A DNA stretch of 64,000 nt from Sinomonas sp. ASV322 (GCF_030908245.1 NZ_JAVFJJ010000008.1:117410-181409), one strand, 5' to 3'; shown: positions 8,370 through 17,042, numbered from the stretch's first letter. Notes: generated from the sequence alone by a model not told the origin. Translations and numbers: made by a program.

Positions 8370-8972
8370 GTGGACACCAGAGCCGGAGCGTCGAGGACAC
8401 GCCAGCGAACGGGCGCACACGCTGACGCGCCAGGTCGACTGGGGGCGACGGACGACGCCGCCTTGCTGGAGCGGATCGTCCTCCGGCACGAGTCAGCACT
8501 CGCCGAGGCGTACGACCGCCACATCCGGCCCGTGGGCTGGTTCGCGCACTCGATCCTGCCAGCGCACCTCGTCGACGATGCAATCCAGTCCACATTCCTG
8601 ACCCTGTGGAACAAGGCAGAGCGGATCCATCTCGTAGGCAACTCGCTCCTTCCTTGGCTGATCGGAGTGTGCCGGCAGCACTCGCGCTCACTGCTGCGCA
8701 AAGAGGCCCGTCACGTCCACGAGGAGATCGAGGACACCATGCCGGCCGGGGCCGATGTCGAGGCAGCGGCCCTGCGCAGGCACCTTCTGGCTGCGATCGA
8801 AGAGCACGTGGCGCATCTGGGGGATCTGGACGCGCAGATCTACAGGCTTTGCATCCACGAAGAGATGTCCTACGAGGATGCCGCCGGCCGGCTCGGTGTG
8901 AGCACCTCCACAATCCGCAATCGACTCTCCCGCCTCAGGGCCGGCCTCCGCCGCCGGTTCGGCGGGGACTGA
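8370..8972 (+). CDS. ECF-type RNA polymerase sigma factor
   Basis: About 200 residues with the two-domain ECF layout. Region 2 begins at ATDDAALLERIVLRHESALAEAYD and includes the DDAIQSTFLTLW stretch used for core binding and -10 recognition. Region 4 ends with EEMSYEDAAGRLGVSTSTIRNRLSRLR, a helix-turn-helix for the -35 box. It should direct RNA polymerase to a small regulon, perhaps including the genes downstream. GTG at 8370 is my start; a TTG at 8334 in the same frame is possible, and conserved sequence begins only later. The next gene follows after 14 bases and encodes a membrane-anchored protein in the position where an anti-sigma factor is expected. A broken copy of a related sigma gene lies at 12427-12685. 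Confidence 0.85.
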   Translation: MDTRAGASRTRQRTGAHADAPGRLGATDDAALLERIVLRHESALAEAYDRHIRPVGWFAHSILPAHLVDDAIQSTFLTLWNKAERIHLVGNSLLPWLIGVCRQHSRSLLRKEARHVHEEIEDTMPAGADVEAAALRRHLLAAIEEHVAHLGDLDAQIYRLCIHEEMSYEDAAGRLGVSTSTIRNRLSRLRAGLRRRFGGD

Positions 8973-8986
8973 AAGGACGGCCCGCC

Positions 8987-9835
8987 ATGAGTCCTGTTCC
9001 CGACCCGCCGGTCCCCACCGGGCCGGAGATTGCCCGCAACCGCGCCCGCCTGCTCGAGTCCGTCGCCGCCCGCCCCGCGCCTCGCCGCGGCCGTCGGATT
9101 ACTGCTTGGGCTGTCGCCGCCGCGATGGTCATGGGCGGCGGCACAGTCGTGGCGATCGTTCTCGTCCTCACACCGCACGAAGCTGTCCCTGGTGCCATCA
9201 GCACCGGGGCTGCGAGCAGGGGCGCCACGTCTGCCAATGCTTATGATGCATACGCCAGCATCCCGAGTGACCAAATTCAGCACATGGAAGCCGACGCCGA
9301 CGTCCTCTGGAACGCGGGCGACCCGTATTACGGATACAACAAGTACCCCATCGTGGTCCGCGCGCACATCGACTCGATCGACGGCGGACGGACCTTCAGT
9401 CCAATCTCGGGGCAATACGTATTCCCGCAGACCATCGGGAAGATGACGATCCGCGAAGTGTACAAAGGAGCCCTAAAGCCCGGTGACTTGCTTGACTACT
9501 CGCGCGCCGGCGGAACCGTGACCTACGACGAGTACTGGAACAGCCTCAATCAGGCGCAGAGAGACAAGATCCTCGGCCTGAACAGCGGACAGAAGCCGAC
9601 TGACAAGAAGTATGTCCAAGAAAGATTCACTGACGACATCGACATTGAAGTCGGCAAAGACTACATCGTATTCCTCCTCCCGCAGACCTCCAAAGACGGA
9701 ACACTCCACGAATATTCGATATCCGGGTATCAGTATGGTCTCAGAGAAGCGAAAGGATCCGGCGCGGAGACGACCGTGCTCAACAATGAGACCAAAATCT
9801 GGGAGAGTCTCAGTAGCCTAGTCAAGCTGCCCTAG
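8987..9835 (+). CDS. Membrane-anchored protein paired with the sigma factor
   Basis: A 282-residue protein. The first 37 residues are cytoplasmic and rich in Pro and Arg, residues about 38-60 form one membrane helix, and the remainder is outside the cell. Position and topology are those of an anti-sigma factor, but there is no Cys/His zinc motif (HxxxCxxC). The outer domain (about 80-282) contains DAYASIPSDQ, DPYYGYNKYPIVVRAHIDSIDGGRT (in part), MTIREVYKGALKPGDLL and DIDIEVGKDYIVFLLPQ. It is nearly the same as the lipoprotein encoded at 11477. The pattern of KG....GD followed by EVGKDYIVFL is what secreted OB-fold-like beta-barrel domains show. A good ribosome site (GAAAGGA) precedes the ATG. 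I infer a signalling or inhibitory role; the domain has no name I know. Confidence 0.75.
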   Translation: MSPVPDPPVPTGPEIARNRARLLESVAARPAPRRGRRITAWAVAAAMVMGGGTVVAIVLVLTPHEAVPGAISTGAASRGATSANAYDAYASIPSDQIQHMEADADVLWNAGDPYYGYNKYPIVVRAHIDSIDGGRTFSPISGQYVFPQTIGKMTIREVYKGALKPGDLLDYSRAGGTVTYDEYWNSLNQAQRDKILGLNSGQKPTDKKYVQERFTDDIDIEVGKDYIVFLLPQTSKDGTLHEYSISGYQYGLREAKGSGAETTVLNNETKIWESLSSLVKLP

Positions 9836-10786
9836 CCGCCTAGCCGCAGCTTTCCATCGGGGCTGGTTTGCTGGAGGCGTGGCGTATCGTCGGCGCTACG
9901 CGCTAAAGGCGGCCTTCGATGCCAGGACCCTCTGTGGGGAGGCAAAGGAGCGCCAGGCGTCTATGGGTGCAAGCGCTGGATCTCCGATCGCGAGTGCGGG
10001 GAACCCCAGGGGTCCGCACATTCCAGCCCGGGGTGCTCGCCGTTCGCAAAGACCCACGAGAAACAGTGCGCGGCCGCGGCCCCGGTAGGGGTGACGTGGT
10101 GCTCCTGTGCCGCTAGGTCCGACGGGACGCGGGTCCGATGTTTAGGCTTCGCTGCGCTGGTCGCCCCGTCCGGTGCGTGGCCGGTCTTTCGGTTCCCCGA
10201 CGGTGCGGCGCGCCTGCTTCCATTCAGAGCGACGCAACCCTGAAAACGGTATTTCATACACCATGATTCGGGGTCTCGGAGGGCCAGCATTGCTACACAT
10301 TCCACCAACTTGCCCGCATCCTTGTCGCGGAAGCGACAAATGCGGCCAAGCGGATGTCTACATTGTCACAGGCTTTTCGCGGATATTCGAGAGACCTCTT
10401 GTGCAGATAGTGCTGCGGGGTTAAGGTGCAGGCATCACTAGCCGCGATTGGGGCGCCAGGGGATGGTGTTTCGCCGGCTTCGCACCTTTTGGAGTCTGTC
10501 ATGCGGTTGTCCCGCGGGGCGATTTCGTGCGCCCTTTTGCCGCCTTGTTCCACTCCGCCTCGCAGGGCACGGCCGGGCTGACTGGCGGTAGCCACCCCGG
10601 GCCTTGCGACAAAATCCGCTGCCCCTAGAGGCCAGGCGGCCAAGCCGATGAGTTTTCGGCGCAAACCGTCTTCAAGGTGGTCTCGTTCTGCACTCCCGTA
10701 CATGAAATTGGTCGAGCACACAGACGAGAAGCCACAAATTCCCAGAAAATCCGAACAGACCAACTCGAATCAGCCAGGGGGAAATC
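9836..10786. other. 950-base gap with one strong hairpin, no gene seen
   Basis: No convincing coding region was found here; open frames are short and lack ribosome sites. At 10314-10345 there is a structured element: CCGCAT, a two-base bulge, TTGTCGC, a GGAA loop, then GCGACAA and ATGCGG, giving a 13-bp stem. It may be a terminator or part of an RNA. From about 10640 rightward the sequence is AT-richer than its surroundings and leads into the protease gene, so its promoter must lie there. On the minus strand between 9961 and 10097 a stretch reads like a protein fragment (AHCFSWVFANGEHPG) that I could not identify. Confidence 0.45.
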
Positions 10787-11383
10787 GTGACCCAAAAATT
10801 GAGACGACTCCTTTTCGCATTTCTGACCGCCGCAGTGCTAGCGCTGGTCCCCGCGACGAGCGCACATGCCATGACCCCAGTGTTCGGGCACAGATACCAG
10901 AACGGGGTGGGAAATGTCGTTGCATGGATAAACTACTCCTCGGGTGCCGGGAACTGGCAATGGTACATCACGAATGCGACGAACAATTGGATGTACCCGG
11001 GCTGGTCCAATCCGATCTATGTGAATTATGTCAGCAGCAATGTTGGCTCAAATCTCGATTTTCATTCGAATAACGATGCATATTTCGGCGGAGGAATGAC
11101 GATCATAGCCTGGACGACATTCTTCTCCAGCACTGGCGCACCTCTCGACCCGACACTGTCGGACTGGTATTACGCGGAGGTGCACATAAATAATGACGTC
11201 TACAGCTCGCCGAGTATCAGCAATGACATGGCCTTGGGGACGACAATCCATGAAGTTGGCCACGCCCTGGGGTTGGCTCACTACAATAGCAACCCTTACA
11301 GCATCATGTGCCAGACCTCATATGGCAGGGTCGTGCAAAGGGTCCAGCAGGTTGATAACGATTCCATACTTTACCTGTACTAA
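10787..11383 (+). CDS. Small secreted zinc metalloprotease (metzincin type)
   Basis: A 198-residue preprotein. MTQKLRRLLFAFLTAAVLALV followed by SAHA is a Sec signal peptide. The catalytic motif HEVGHALGLAH (HExxHxxGxxH) lies near residue 156 and is followed by the Met-turn YSIMC about a dozen residues later, the hallmark of metzincins such as matrixins. The mature enzyme is only about 170 residues with no propeptide or accessory domain. Starting GTG has GGGGGAAA just upstream. Aromatic and Asn-rich stretches (GAGNWQWYITNATNNWMY) and lower GC than the neighbours suggest acquisition by transfer. It stands between two genes that share one outer-surface domain, which suggests that it acts on, or is restrained by, those proteins. 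Confidence 0.85.
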   Translation: MTQKLRRLLFAFLTAAVLALVPATSAHAMTPVFGHRYQNGVGNVVAWINYSSGAGNWQWYITNATNNWMYPGWSNPIYVNYVSSNVGSNLDFHSNNDAYFGGGMTIIAWTTFFSSTGAPLDPTLSDWYYAEVHINNDVYSSPSISNDMALGTTIHEVGHALGLAHYNSNPYSIMCQTSYGRVVQRVQQVDNDSILYLY

Positions 11384-11476
11384 GTGGGGTAGGGATTGCG
11401 GGCGAAAGTCCATGCGGAACGGACCCAGCCTTGAATGTGGTTCCTTGACAATTCATCTTTCGGGGAGGTTTACAGT

Positions 11477-12208
11477 ATGAACAGGCTGAATGTGGGGGCC
11501 ATGGTCACGGCCTTGTTGCTTCTTGTCGGGTTATCTTCTTGTGCATCCGATACGACGCGGTCGGCAGATCATGAGTCAAGCCAGTGGGTCGGGCAGGCCG
11601 CTGGAAGCAGTTCCCACGATGCGTACGCCGGCATTCCAAACGGCGAGATTGAAAACGCGGGTGGCGACGTTGACTTCCTTTGGGATGCGAAGGACCCGTA
11701 TTACGGATACAAAAAGTATCCCATCGTGGCGCGCGCACACATCGACTCAATCGATGGTGGGCGGACTTACAGTCCGATCTCCAACCAATACGTCTTCCCC
11801 CAGACGGTCGGAAGGATGACGATCCGTGAAGTCTACAAGGGGTCGATAAACTCTGGTGATCAGCTGAACTATTCACGGCTCGGTGGAATCGTAACCTTTG
11901 ATGATTACTGGAGCAGTCTCAATCAGAGCCAAAGGGATAAGATGCTGAACCGGAACGGAGGCCAGAAGCCGACGGCCAAGAAATACGTCCATGAAAAGTT
12001 CATTGACGACATCGACATTGAAGTCGGTAAGGAATATGTTGTTTTCCTTATCCCGCAGTCTGCCAAAGACGGCACACTAAGCGAGTATTCGATATCCGGC
12101 TTTCAATACGGCCTCAGGGAGGCAAAGGGTACGGGCGCTGTCACAACCGTGCTCAACAATGAGAATAAAACCTGGGAGAGTCTCGGTAGCTTTGTGAAGT
12201 TACCCTAA
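11477..12208 (+). CDS. Lipoprotein paralogue of the sigma-linked membrane protein
   Basis: A 243-residue lipoprotein. The signal sequence ends in the lipobox VGLSSC, so the mature protein is anchored to the outer face of the membrane at Cys. A Ser/Gly-rich spacer leads into a domain of about 190 residues that matches the outer domain of the protein at 8987 along its whole length: DPYYGYKKYPIVARAHIDSI, then YVFPQTVGRMTIREVYKGS, then DIDIEVGKEYVVFLIPQSA and a LREAKGTGA / VKLP end. GGGGAGG lies at a good distance from the ATG. One gene makes a transmembrane version next to the sigma factor, this one a lipid-anchored version after the protease. The domain function is unknown; a substrate, inhibitor or decoy for the protease is plausible. 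Confidence 0.8.
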   Translation: MNRLNVGAMVTALLLLVGLSSCASDTTRSADHESSQWVGQAAGSSSHDAYAGIPNGEIENAGGDVDFLWDAKDPYYGYKKYPIVARAHIDSIDGGRTYSPISNQYVFPQTVGRMTIREVYKGSINSGDQLNYSRLGGIVTFDDYWSSLNQSQRDKMLNRNGGQKPTAKKYVHEKFIDDIDIEVGKEYVVFLIPQSAKDGTLSEYSISGFQYGLREAKGTGAVTTVLNNENKTWESLGSFVKLP

Positions 12209-12426
12209 CGTTCGGTGCCGGGTGGCGTGTCGGAGTACATCGGATTCAGCTTCGACGGCTCGTTAGCGCGGGGTTCACCGTCACCCGGTGCGGCGATCAT
12301 CTCGCACAGGAAGAAGCGCGTCGGGGTCGTCGACCGCTTCAGGCCGGCCGACGTCTGGGCTTCCTTGGTGTCTCCGCGGTCATCATCGCCGGGACGGTCG
12401 GTGCGATCTTCGCGCGGCTCGGGCCG

Positions 12427-12685
12427 CTCGTGGATCGCGTTGTCGACCAGAAGGGCCGGCACCGGCATTCGCGAGCCAGACAACCGGGCGTATGTGCCGG
12501 TCGTAGGCTTCGGCTAACGCGGCCTGATGGCGGTACCCGATCGCCCCCAGCAGGTCGGCATCACTTTGCTGTGCCGCCCTGCCGAAGACCGCACGTCGGC
12601 GTCCGGGCCCGTTCGCTGGCCTGTCATCGGCGCCCCCGTGCTGCTGTCCATACCCATGTATGTCACCCGAACCGCCAACCGTCAC
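12427..12685 (-). pseudogene. Truncated, frameshifted ECF sigma factor
   Basis: On the minus strand from 12685 the translation reaches SDADLLGAIGYRHQAALAEA and then YDRHIRPVVWLAN, closely matching DDAALLERIVLRHESALAEAYDRHIRPVGWFAH of the intact sigma factor at 8370. Exactly at 12467 the frame shifts by one base and continues MPVPALLVDNAIH, matching ILPAHLVDDAIQ. After about 12427 the similarity stops, so most of region 2 and all of region 4 are gone. The flanks (12209-12426 and 12686-12892) hold no gene I can support; a short plus-strand hydrophobic stretch near 12345-12440 (LGVSAVIIAGTVGAIFARLG) may be another remnant. The locus seems to have once had two sigma modules. Confidence 0.75.
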
Positions 12686-12892
12686 AACACCGCCCGCCGA
12701 GATGCGCGGGCGGCCGCTGCACCCTCACGGAGCTTCGGATGCCCTCCTCCATGGGTACGTCCGGAGCAGCAGAGATCGGCCAGGAGTTCGCACGGTTGTT
12801 CCGGGACGGGGAGGTATCGTGACATTCCACTGGGGCCAGACCGGGCGCGTTGGCGCGCGGCGACAGCATCGGCCCCTGCGAGAGCGGGGCTC

Positions 12893-13120
12893 GTGGACAT
12901 CCATGGAAAGCCGACCGGTCGGCGGTCGCGGCCGGACGCAGTGCACGCCGTCGTAGTGCACGAGGGCGACTGGTGGGAGGTGACGATCCCGGAGCTCGAG
13001 CTCTCGATGTCGACCCGGGACCCGGAGATGATCGAGGCCCACGCGCGGAGCTTGGCCGCATCCGTCCTGGCCGTCCTGCCGAGACGAATCACGGTCGCCG
13101 TGCGATACGCACAGTTGTGA
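12893..13120 (+). CDS. Small HicB-like protein (uncertain)
   Basis: A 75-residue open frame from a GTG; an inner GTG at 12941 would give 59 residues. The part HAVVVHEGDWWEVTIPELEL, followed by a helix that reads EAHARSLAASVLAV and RRITVAVRY, fits the beta-strand/helix pattern of HicB-type antitoxin domains, including the conserved GDWW-V..PEL. No HicA toxin gene (small, dsRNA-binding, with a catalytic His) is next to it, so it may be an orphan or a housekeeping relative. A strong hairpin follows it. Confidence 0.45.
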   Translation: MDIHGKPTGRRSRPDAVHAVVVHEGDWWEVTIPELELSMSTRDPEMIEAHARSLAASVLAVLPRRITVAVRYAQL

Positions 13121-13152
13121 CCAGGGTCCGATTTGCCCCTTGTTCGCGCGAG

Positions 13153-13187
13153 GGCCCATCAAGACCGGGGGTGGGCCTTGATGGGCC
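13153..13187. terminator. Hairpin terminator after the HicB-like gene
   Basis: GGCCCATCAAG (13153-13163) pairs perfectly with CTTGATGGGCC (13177-13187), an 11-bp stem with a 13-base loop. It lies 33 bases past the HicB-like stop and also downstream of the leftward pseudogene at 13235, so it can serve both strands. Confidence 0.65.
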
Positions 13188-13234
13188 GTCATCATTCGCA
13201 CCACTGATCGGGGGATCAGCCAGGGCGGCCCAGC

Positions 13235-13888
13235 CTACACCTCGGGTCCGGCACGGAGACGGCCGGCACTGAGGCTCGATTGTTCGGTGGGTGCGCCTTG
13301 GTCCAGGTTTCGCCGCGCCCGCGTCACGATGCGCTGCGTCTGTGCCGTAGGGCTTTCGGCGATCCAGCGGTCGCAGAGGGCCAGAACCCAGTCGGGGCGC
13401 GTCGGGGCGACGTCGTTGATCCAGTTCGCGACGGAGTCCTGGGCGTAGCGGGACGTGTCGGAGCGCAGGGGCTCGAGGAGGGGCAGTCCCTTCTCGGGGT
13501 GCTGCTTGAGCTCCGTCAGGTGCGCGGCTCACACGCCGCGCGGACGCAGGGTTTCGCTCGCGGAGCGCCGGATCCGTTCGGACGGATCGGCCGTCCACGC
13601 GCGGAGCAGCCCGACGCCCCGGCCGAGCTCAGTAGCCAGCCGCGGCCGGACCGCGAGCCAGGCCCACTCGCGCACCGCGAAATGCTGGTCATCCGCCAGG
13701 GGCCGGATGCGCGCGAGCAGCTCTTCGACGGGCGTTGGGCCGTCGGCCGCGATCGCGAAGCACGATGCGGCGGCCGATGCCCCCGCCGATGCAGAGGCAG
13801 TGCGCAGCCGGCTTGCGTCCCAAACGTCGTCGCACAGCTGACGATTCGAACACTCACCGCCACGCGTTGGGTCAAAAAGGTCAGGGGG
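13235..13888 (-). pseudogene. DNA alkylation repair-like HEAT protein with in-frame stop
   Basis: Starting right after the fdhD stop, one minus-strand frame stays open to 13235 except for a single TGA at 13529-13531. It encodes VEELLARIRPLADDQHFAVR, then WAWLAVRPRLATELGRGV, SERIRRSASETLRPRGV, the stop, AAHLTELKQHPEKGLPLLEP, TSRYAQDSVANWINDV and PDWVLALCDRWIAESPTAQT. These repeated helical pairs are the C-terminal half of AlkD-like DNA alkylation repair proteins. Family members usually have Trp where the TGA stands, so a TGG to TGA change probably killed the gene. The N-terminal half is absent. No start codon could be placed. Confidence 0.7.
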
Positions 13889-14746
13889 TCAGGAGAGGAA
13901 GCGTTCCTGACCCGCGTAGACGTTGAACCCCGTGCCACGGCTGAACCCCACGAGGGTCACCCCGGACTCCTCGGCGAGTTCGACGGCGAGGCTCGAGGGC
14001 GCGCTCACGGCCGCGAGTACGGGGATCCCCGCCATTGCGGCCTTCTGCACGAGTTCGAACGACGCGCGCCCCGACACCTGCAGCACGGTCCCCGCAAGCG
14101 GCAGCAGCCCTGAGCGCAGGGCCCAGCCGACCACCTTGTCTACCGCATTGTGCCGCCCGACGTCCTCCCGCAGGCAGAGGAGCTCGGCCGAGGTCCCGCC
14201 GTCGCCCACTCTGAAGAGCCCCGCCGCGTGGACGCCGCCCGTCTTCTCGAAGAGCGCCTGCGCCTCCCGCAGGCGAGCGGGCAGGCCGGCGACGAGCTCG
14301 GGGAGAAGGCGCACGCCGTCGTCGGCCGGGCTGTGGTGACCCGCACGCCGAACGGACTCGATCGAATCGGTCCCACAGATCCCGCATGAGCTCGAGGTGT
14401 AGACGTTGCGGCCCGTCTCGGGGAGGGCGACGTCGGGGCGCAGCTGTGCCTGCACGACGTTGAACGTCTGCACCCCATCGGCGTCCTCTCCCCCGCAGAA
14501 CCGCTCGGACACGAGCTGGCCTGGCTCCCACACGACGCCCTCGGAGACGAGGAAGCCCGCGACGAGATCGAAGTCGTCGCCCGGCGTGCGCATCGTGACG
14601 CTGTAGGAGAGGCTGCTCGCCCCACGACCGGCGAGCCGAATCTCCAGCGGTTCCTCGACCGCGAGCACGTCCTCCTTATGGCGCACAGGGTGCTCGCTGT
14701 CGAGGACGTACTTGTGCACCTTGCGGCGCTGGCTCAGTCGTCCCAT
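13889..14746 (-). CDS. fdhD: Formate dehydrogenase accessory sulfurtransferase FdhD
   Basis: A 285-residue FdhD. The protein takes sulfur from a cysteine desulfurase and passes it to the molybdenum of formate dehydrogenase, which is inactive without it. The reactive Cys pair is in SSCGICGTDSIE (near residue 120), and the family segments FDLVAGFLVSEGV, FCGGE and LREDVGRHNAVDKVVGWAL are all present; the last forms part of the nucleotide-binding face. Length is typical. It is the last gene of a leftward series after the fdhF-like gene (gap 19 bases), so it is almost certainly co-transcribed with its client enzyme. Confidence 0.95.
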   Translation of the reverse strand: MGRLSQRRKVHKYVLDSEHPVRHKEDVLAVEEPLEIRLAGRGASSLSYSVTMRTPGDDFDLVAGFLVSEGVVWEPGQLVSERFCGGEDADGVQTFNVVQAQLRPDVALPETGRNVYTSSSCGICGTDSIESVRRAGHHSPADDGVRLLPELVAGLPARLREAQALFEKTGGVHAAGLFRVGDGGTSAELLCLREDVGRHNAVDKVVGWALRSGLLPLAGTVLQVSGRASFELVQKAAMAGIPVLAAVSAPSSLAVELAEESGVTLVGFSRGTGFNVYAGQERFLS

Positions 14747-14765
14747 GCCTGCCTCCTCCGTCAGT

Positions 14766-17042
14766 TCAGTCCGCGTGCGGCACGAAGCGCACGGTGAGGG
14801 CCTTGAAGCCAGGTGTGTTGGACTCGCGCGCCACGAGGTCGCGGTGCACGAGCGCGTTCGCCTCGGGGAAATACGCCGCGGCGCAGCCTCGCGCGGTCGG
14901 ATAGCCGACGAGGCGGAAGCGGTTCGCCCGCCGCTCCTCGCCGCGGAAGACGCTCACGACGTCGACGAGCTCGCGGTCCGCGAAGCCGAGGGCCTCGAGG
15001 TCGGCGGGGTGCACGAGGATCACGCGCCGGCCGTCGGAGATCCCGCGGTAGCGGTCGTCCTGGCCGTAGAACGTCGTGTTGTATTGGTCGTGGCTCCGCA
15101 CTGTCTGGAGGACAAGGTGACCTTCGGGCGCCTCGAGGTACTCGAGCGGGCTCACGGTGAACTGCGCGCGTCCGGCGTCCGTCGCGAACGTGCGAGTGTC
15201 GCGCGGCGGGTTCGGCAGCTGGAACCCGTTCCTCTGCCGCACGCGGCGATTGAAGTCCTCGAAGCCCGGGATGACGCGGGAGATGTGGTCGCGGATCACG
15301 TCGTAGTCCTCGGCCATCGCCCTCCAGTCCACAGCGTGGTCCTCGCCGAGGACCGCCGCGGCCATGCGCGCCACGATGACGGGTTCCGCGAGGAGGTGCT
15401 CCGAAACCGGCTCGAGGCGACCCTGCGTCGAGTGGACCATGGACATCGAGTCCTCGACCGAGAGGAACTGCCGCCCCGATGGGTGCTTGTCGTCGCGGTC
15501 GGTACGGCCGAGCGTCGGGAGGATGAGGGACGTCCGGCCGTGCACGACGTGCGAGCGGTTCGGCTTCGTCGAGATGTGCACCGTGAGGCCCGTTCGCCGC
15601 ATGCCCGCCTCGAGCGCCTCGGTGTCCGAGTTCGCCTGTGCGAAGTTGCCGCCGAGCGAGACGAAGACGTCGACGGCGTCGCCCTCGAACGCGTGGAGCG
15701 TCTCCGTCGAGTCGAGTCCGTGCTCTCGCGGCGAGGCGATGCCGAACTCGGCGTCGAGCGCCGCGAGGAACTCCTCCTTGGGCTTCTCCCAGATGCCCAT
15801 CGTGCGGTCGCCCTGCACGTTCGAATGCCCGCGCACGGGGCACGCGCCCGCACCGGGCTTGCCGAAGTTCCCCTGGACGAGCAGGACGTTGACGATCTCC
15901 CGGATCGTGTCCACGGAATGCGGCTGCTGGGTGAGCCCGAGGGCCCAGCACACGATCGTCGCCTTCGAGGCCGCGAGCAGCTCCGCCGTCCGCTCGATCT
16001 CAGCGCGCGCGATCCCCGTGGCCCGCTCGGTCTCGTCCCAGTCGATCGACGCGCGGGCCTCGGCGTAGGCCTCGAACCCTTCCGTCTGCGTGTCGACGAA
16101 GGCGCGGTCGACGACGGTGCCCGGCGCCCGGCGCTCCTCCTCGAGCAGCAGATGGCCGAGGGCCTGGAACAGGGCGAGGTCGCCGCCGACCTTGATCTGG
16201 AGGAACTCGTCCGAGATCGTCGCGCCCTGGCCGACGTAGCCAGACACGGTCTGGGGGTCCTTGAAGTGCAGGAGGCCCGCTTCGGGCAGCGGATTGACGG
16301 CGACGACCTTGCCGCCGCGGTCGCGGCACTCCTTGAGCGCCGAGAGCATGCGCGGGTGGTTGGTCCCGGGGTTCTGCCCGACGACGAACACGAGCTGAGC
16401 GTCGTGGATGTCCTCGAGCGAGACCGTGCCCTTGCCGATGCCGATCGTCGGGCTCAGCGCCGAGCCGGACGACTCGTGACACATGTTCGAGCAGTCCGGG
16501 AGGTTGTTGGTCCCGAGGCTCCGCGCGAAGAGCTGGTACACGAAGGCTGTCTCGTTCGCGGTGCGGCCGGACGTGTAGAAGACGCAGCGCTCGGGCGATG
16601 ACGCGTTGACGTGCTCGGCGACGAGCTCGAACGCGTCGCCCCACGAGATGCGGCGGTAGCGGTCGTCGCCCGGACGGAGCACGACGGGCTCTGCGATGCG
16701 GCCCTGTTTGCTGAGCCAGTAGTCCGTCTTGTCCTCGAGGGATTCGATGGGGTGGGCGTCCCACCATTCGGGCGTCACGGTGTGGACCGTCGCCTCCTCC
16801 GCAACGGCCTTGGCCCCGTTCTCGCAGAATTCCGCCGCCTTGCGGTGGCCGTTGGACTCGGGCCACGCGCAGCCGGGGCAGTCGAAGCCACCGCGCTGGT
16901 TGATCCGTGCGAGCGAGCGGGCCGTGCGCACGGGCCCTGCCTGCTCGAGCCCGCGCTGGAGCGCGACGGCGACGGCGGTCAGGCCCGCCGCGGACGTCTC
17001 GGGATGGCCGACTCGCAGGGCGTCCTCGTCGATGTCCTTCAT
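14766..17042 (-). CDS. FdhF/YdeP-family molybdopterin oxidoreductase
   Basis: A 758-residue catalytic subunit of the DMSO-reductase superfamily, FdhF/YdeP branch. The N-terminus has FDCPGCAWPE (Cys55 and Cys58), part of the iron-sulfur site of this branch, and CHESSGSAL near residue 190. VVGQNPGTNHPRML, WALGLTQQPHSVD and FGKPGAGACPVRGHSNVQGDR are the molybdopterin-guanine-dinucleotide binding segments, and the C-terminal domain from about 610 closes the cofactor site. There is no ferredoxin-like N-terminal extension and no adjacent electron-transfer subunit, so its electron acceptor is unknown. Neighbouring fdhD, moeA and mobA support formate oxidation or a related reaction; family members have been hard to assign biochemically. 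The start ATG follows a 98-base gap after moeA. Confidence 0.88.
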   Translation of the reverse strand: MKDIDEDALRVGHPETSAAGLTAVAVALQRGLEQAGPVRTARSLARINQRGGFDCPGCAWPESNGHRKAAEFCENGAKAVAEEATVHTVTPEWWDAHPIESLEDKTDYWLSKQGRIAEPVVLRPGDDRYRRISWGDAFELVAEHVNASSPERCVFYTSGRTANETAFVYQLFARSLGTNNLPDCSNMCHESSGSALSPTIGIGKGTVSLEDIHDAQLVFVVGQNPGTNHPRMLSALKECRDRGGKVVAVNPLPEAGLLHFKDPQTVSGYVGQGATISDEFLQIKVGGDLALFQALGHLLLEEERRAPGTVVDRAFVDTQTEGFEAYAEARASIDWDETERATGIARAEIERTAELLAASKATIVCWALGLTQQPHSVDTIREIVNVLLVQGNFGKPGAGACPVRGHSNVQGDRTMGIWEKPKEEFLAALDAEFGIASPREHGLDSTETLHAFEGDAVDVFVSLGGNFAQANSDTEALEAGMRRTGLTVHISTKPNRSHVVHGRTSLILPTLGRTDRDDKHPSGRQFLSVEDSMSMVHSTQGRLEPVSEHLLAEPVIVARMAAAVLGEDHAVDWRAMAEDYDVIRDHISRVIPGFEDFNRRVRQRNGFQLPNPPRDTRTFATDAGRAQFTVSPLEYLEAPEGHLVLQTVRSHDQYNTTFYGQDDRYRGISDGRRVILVHPADLEALGFADRELVDVVSVFRGEERRANRFRLVGYPTARGCAAAYFPEANALVHRDLVARESNTPGFKALTVRFVPHAD

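Noticed and set aside
8987..9835. Classical zinc-binding anti-sigma factor
   Set aside because: Position and topology fit, but the HxxxCxxC motif is absent, so only an anti-sigma-like role is suggested.
12893..13120. HicAB toxin-antitoxin system
   Set aside because: Only a HicB-like frame is seen; there is no HicA toxin gene on either side.
14712..16601. Open frame of 629 codons on the plus strand
   Set aside because: It lies fully antisense to the fdhF-like gene, is Arg/Val/Glu-rich without domains, and results from the high GC content.
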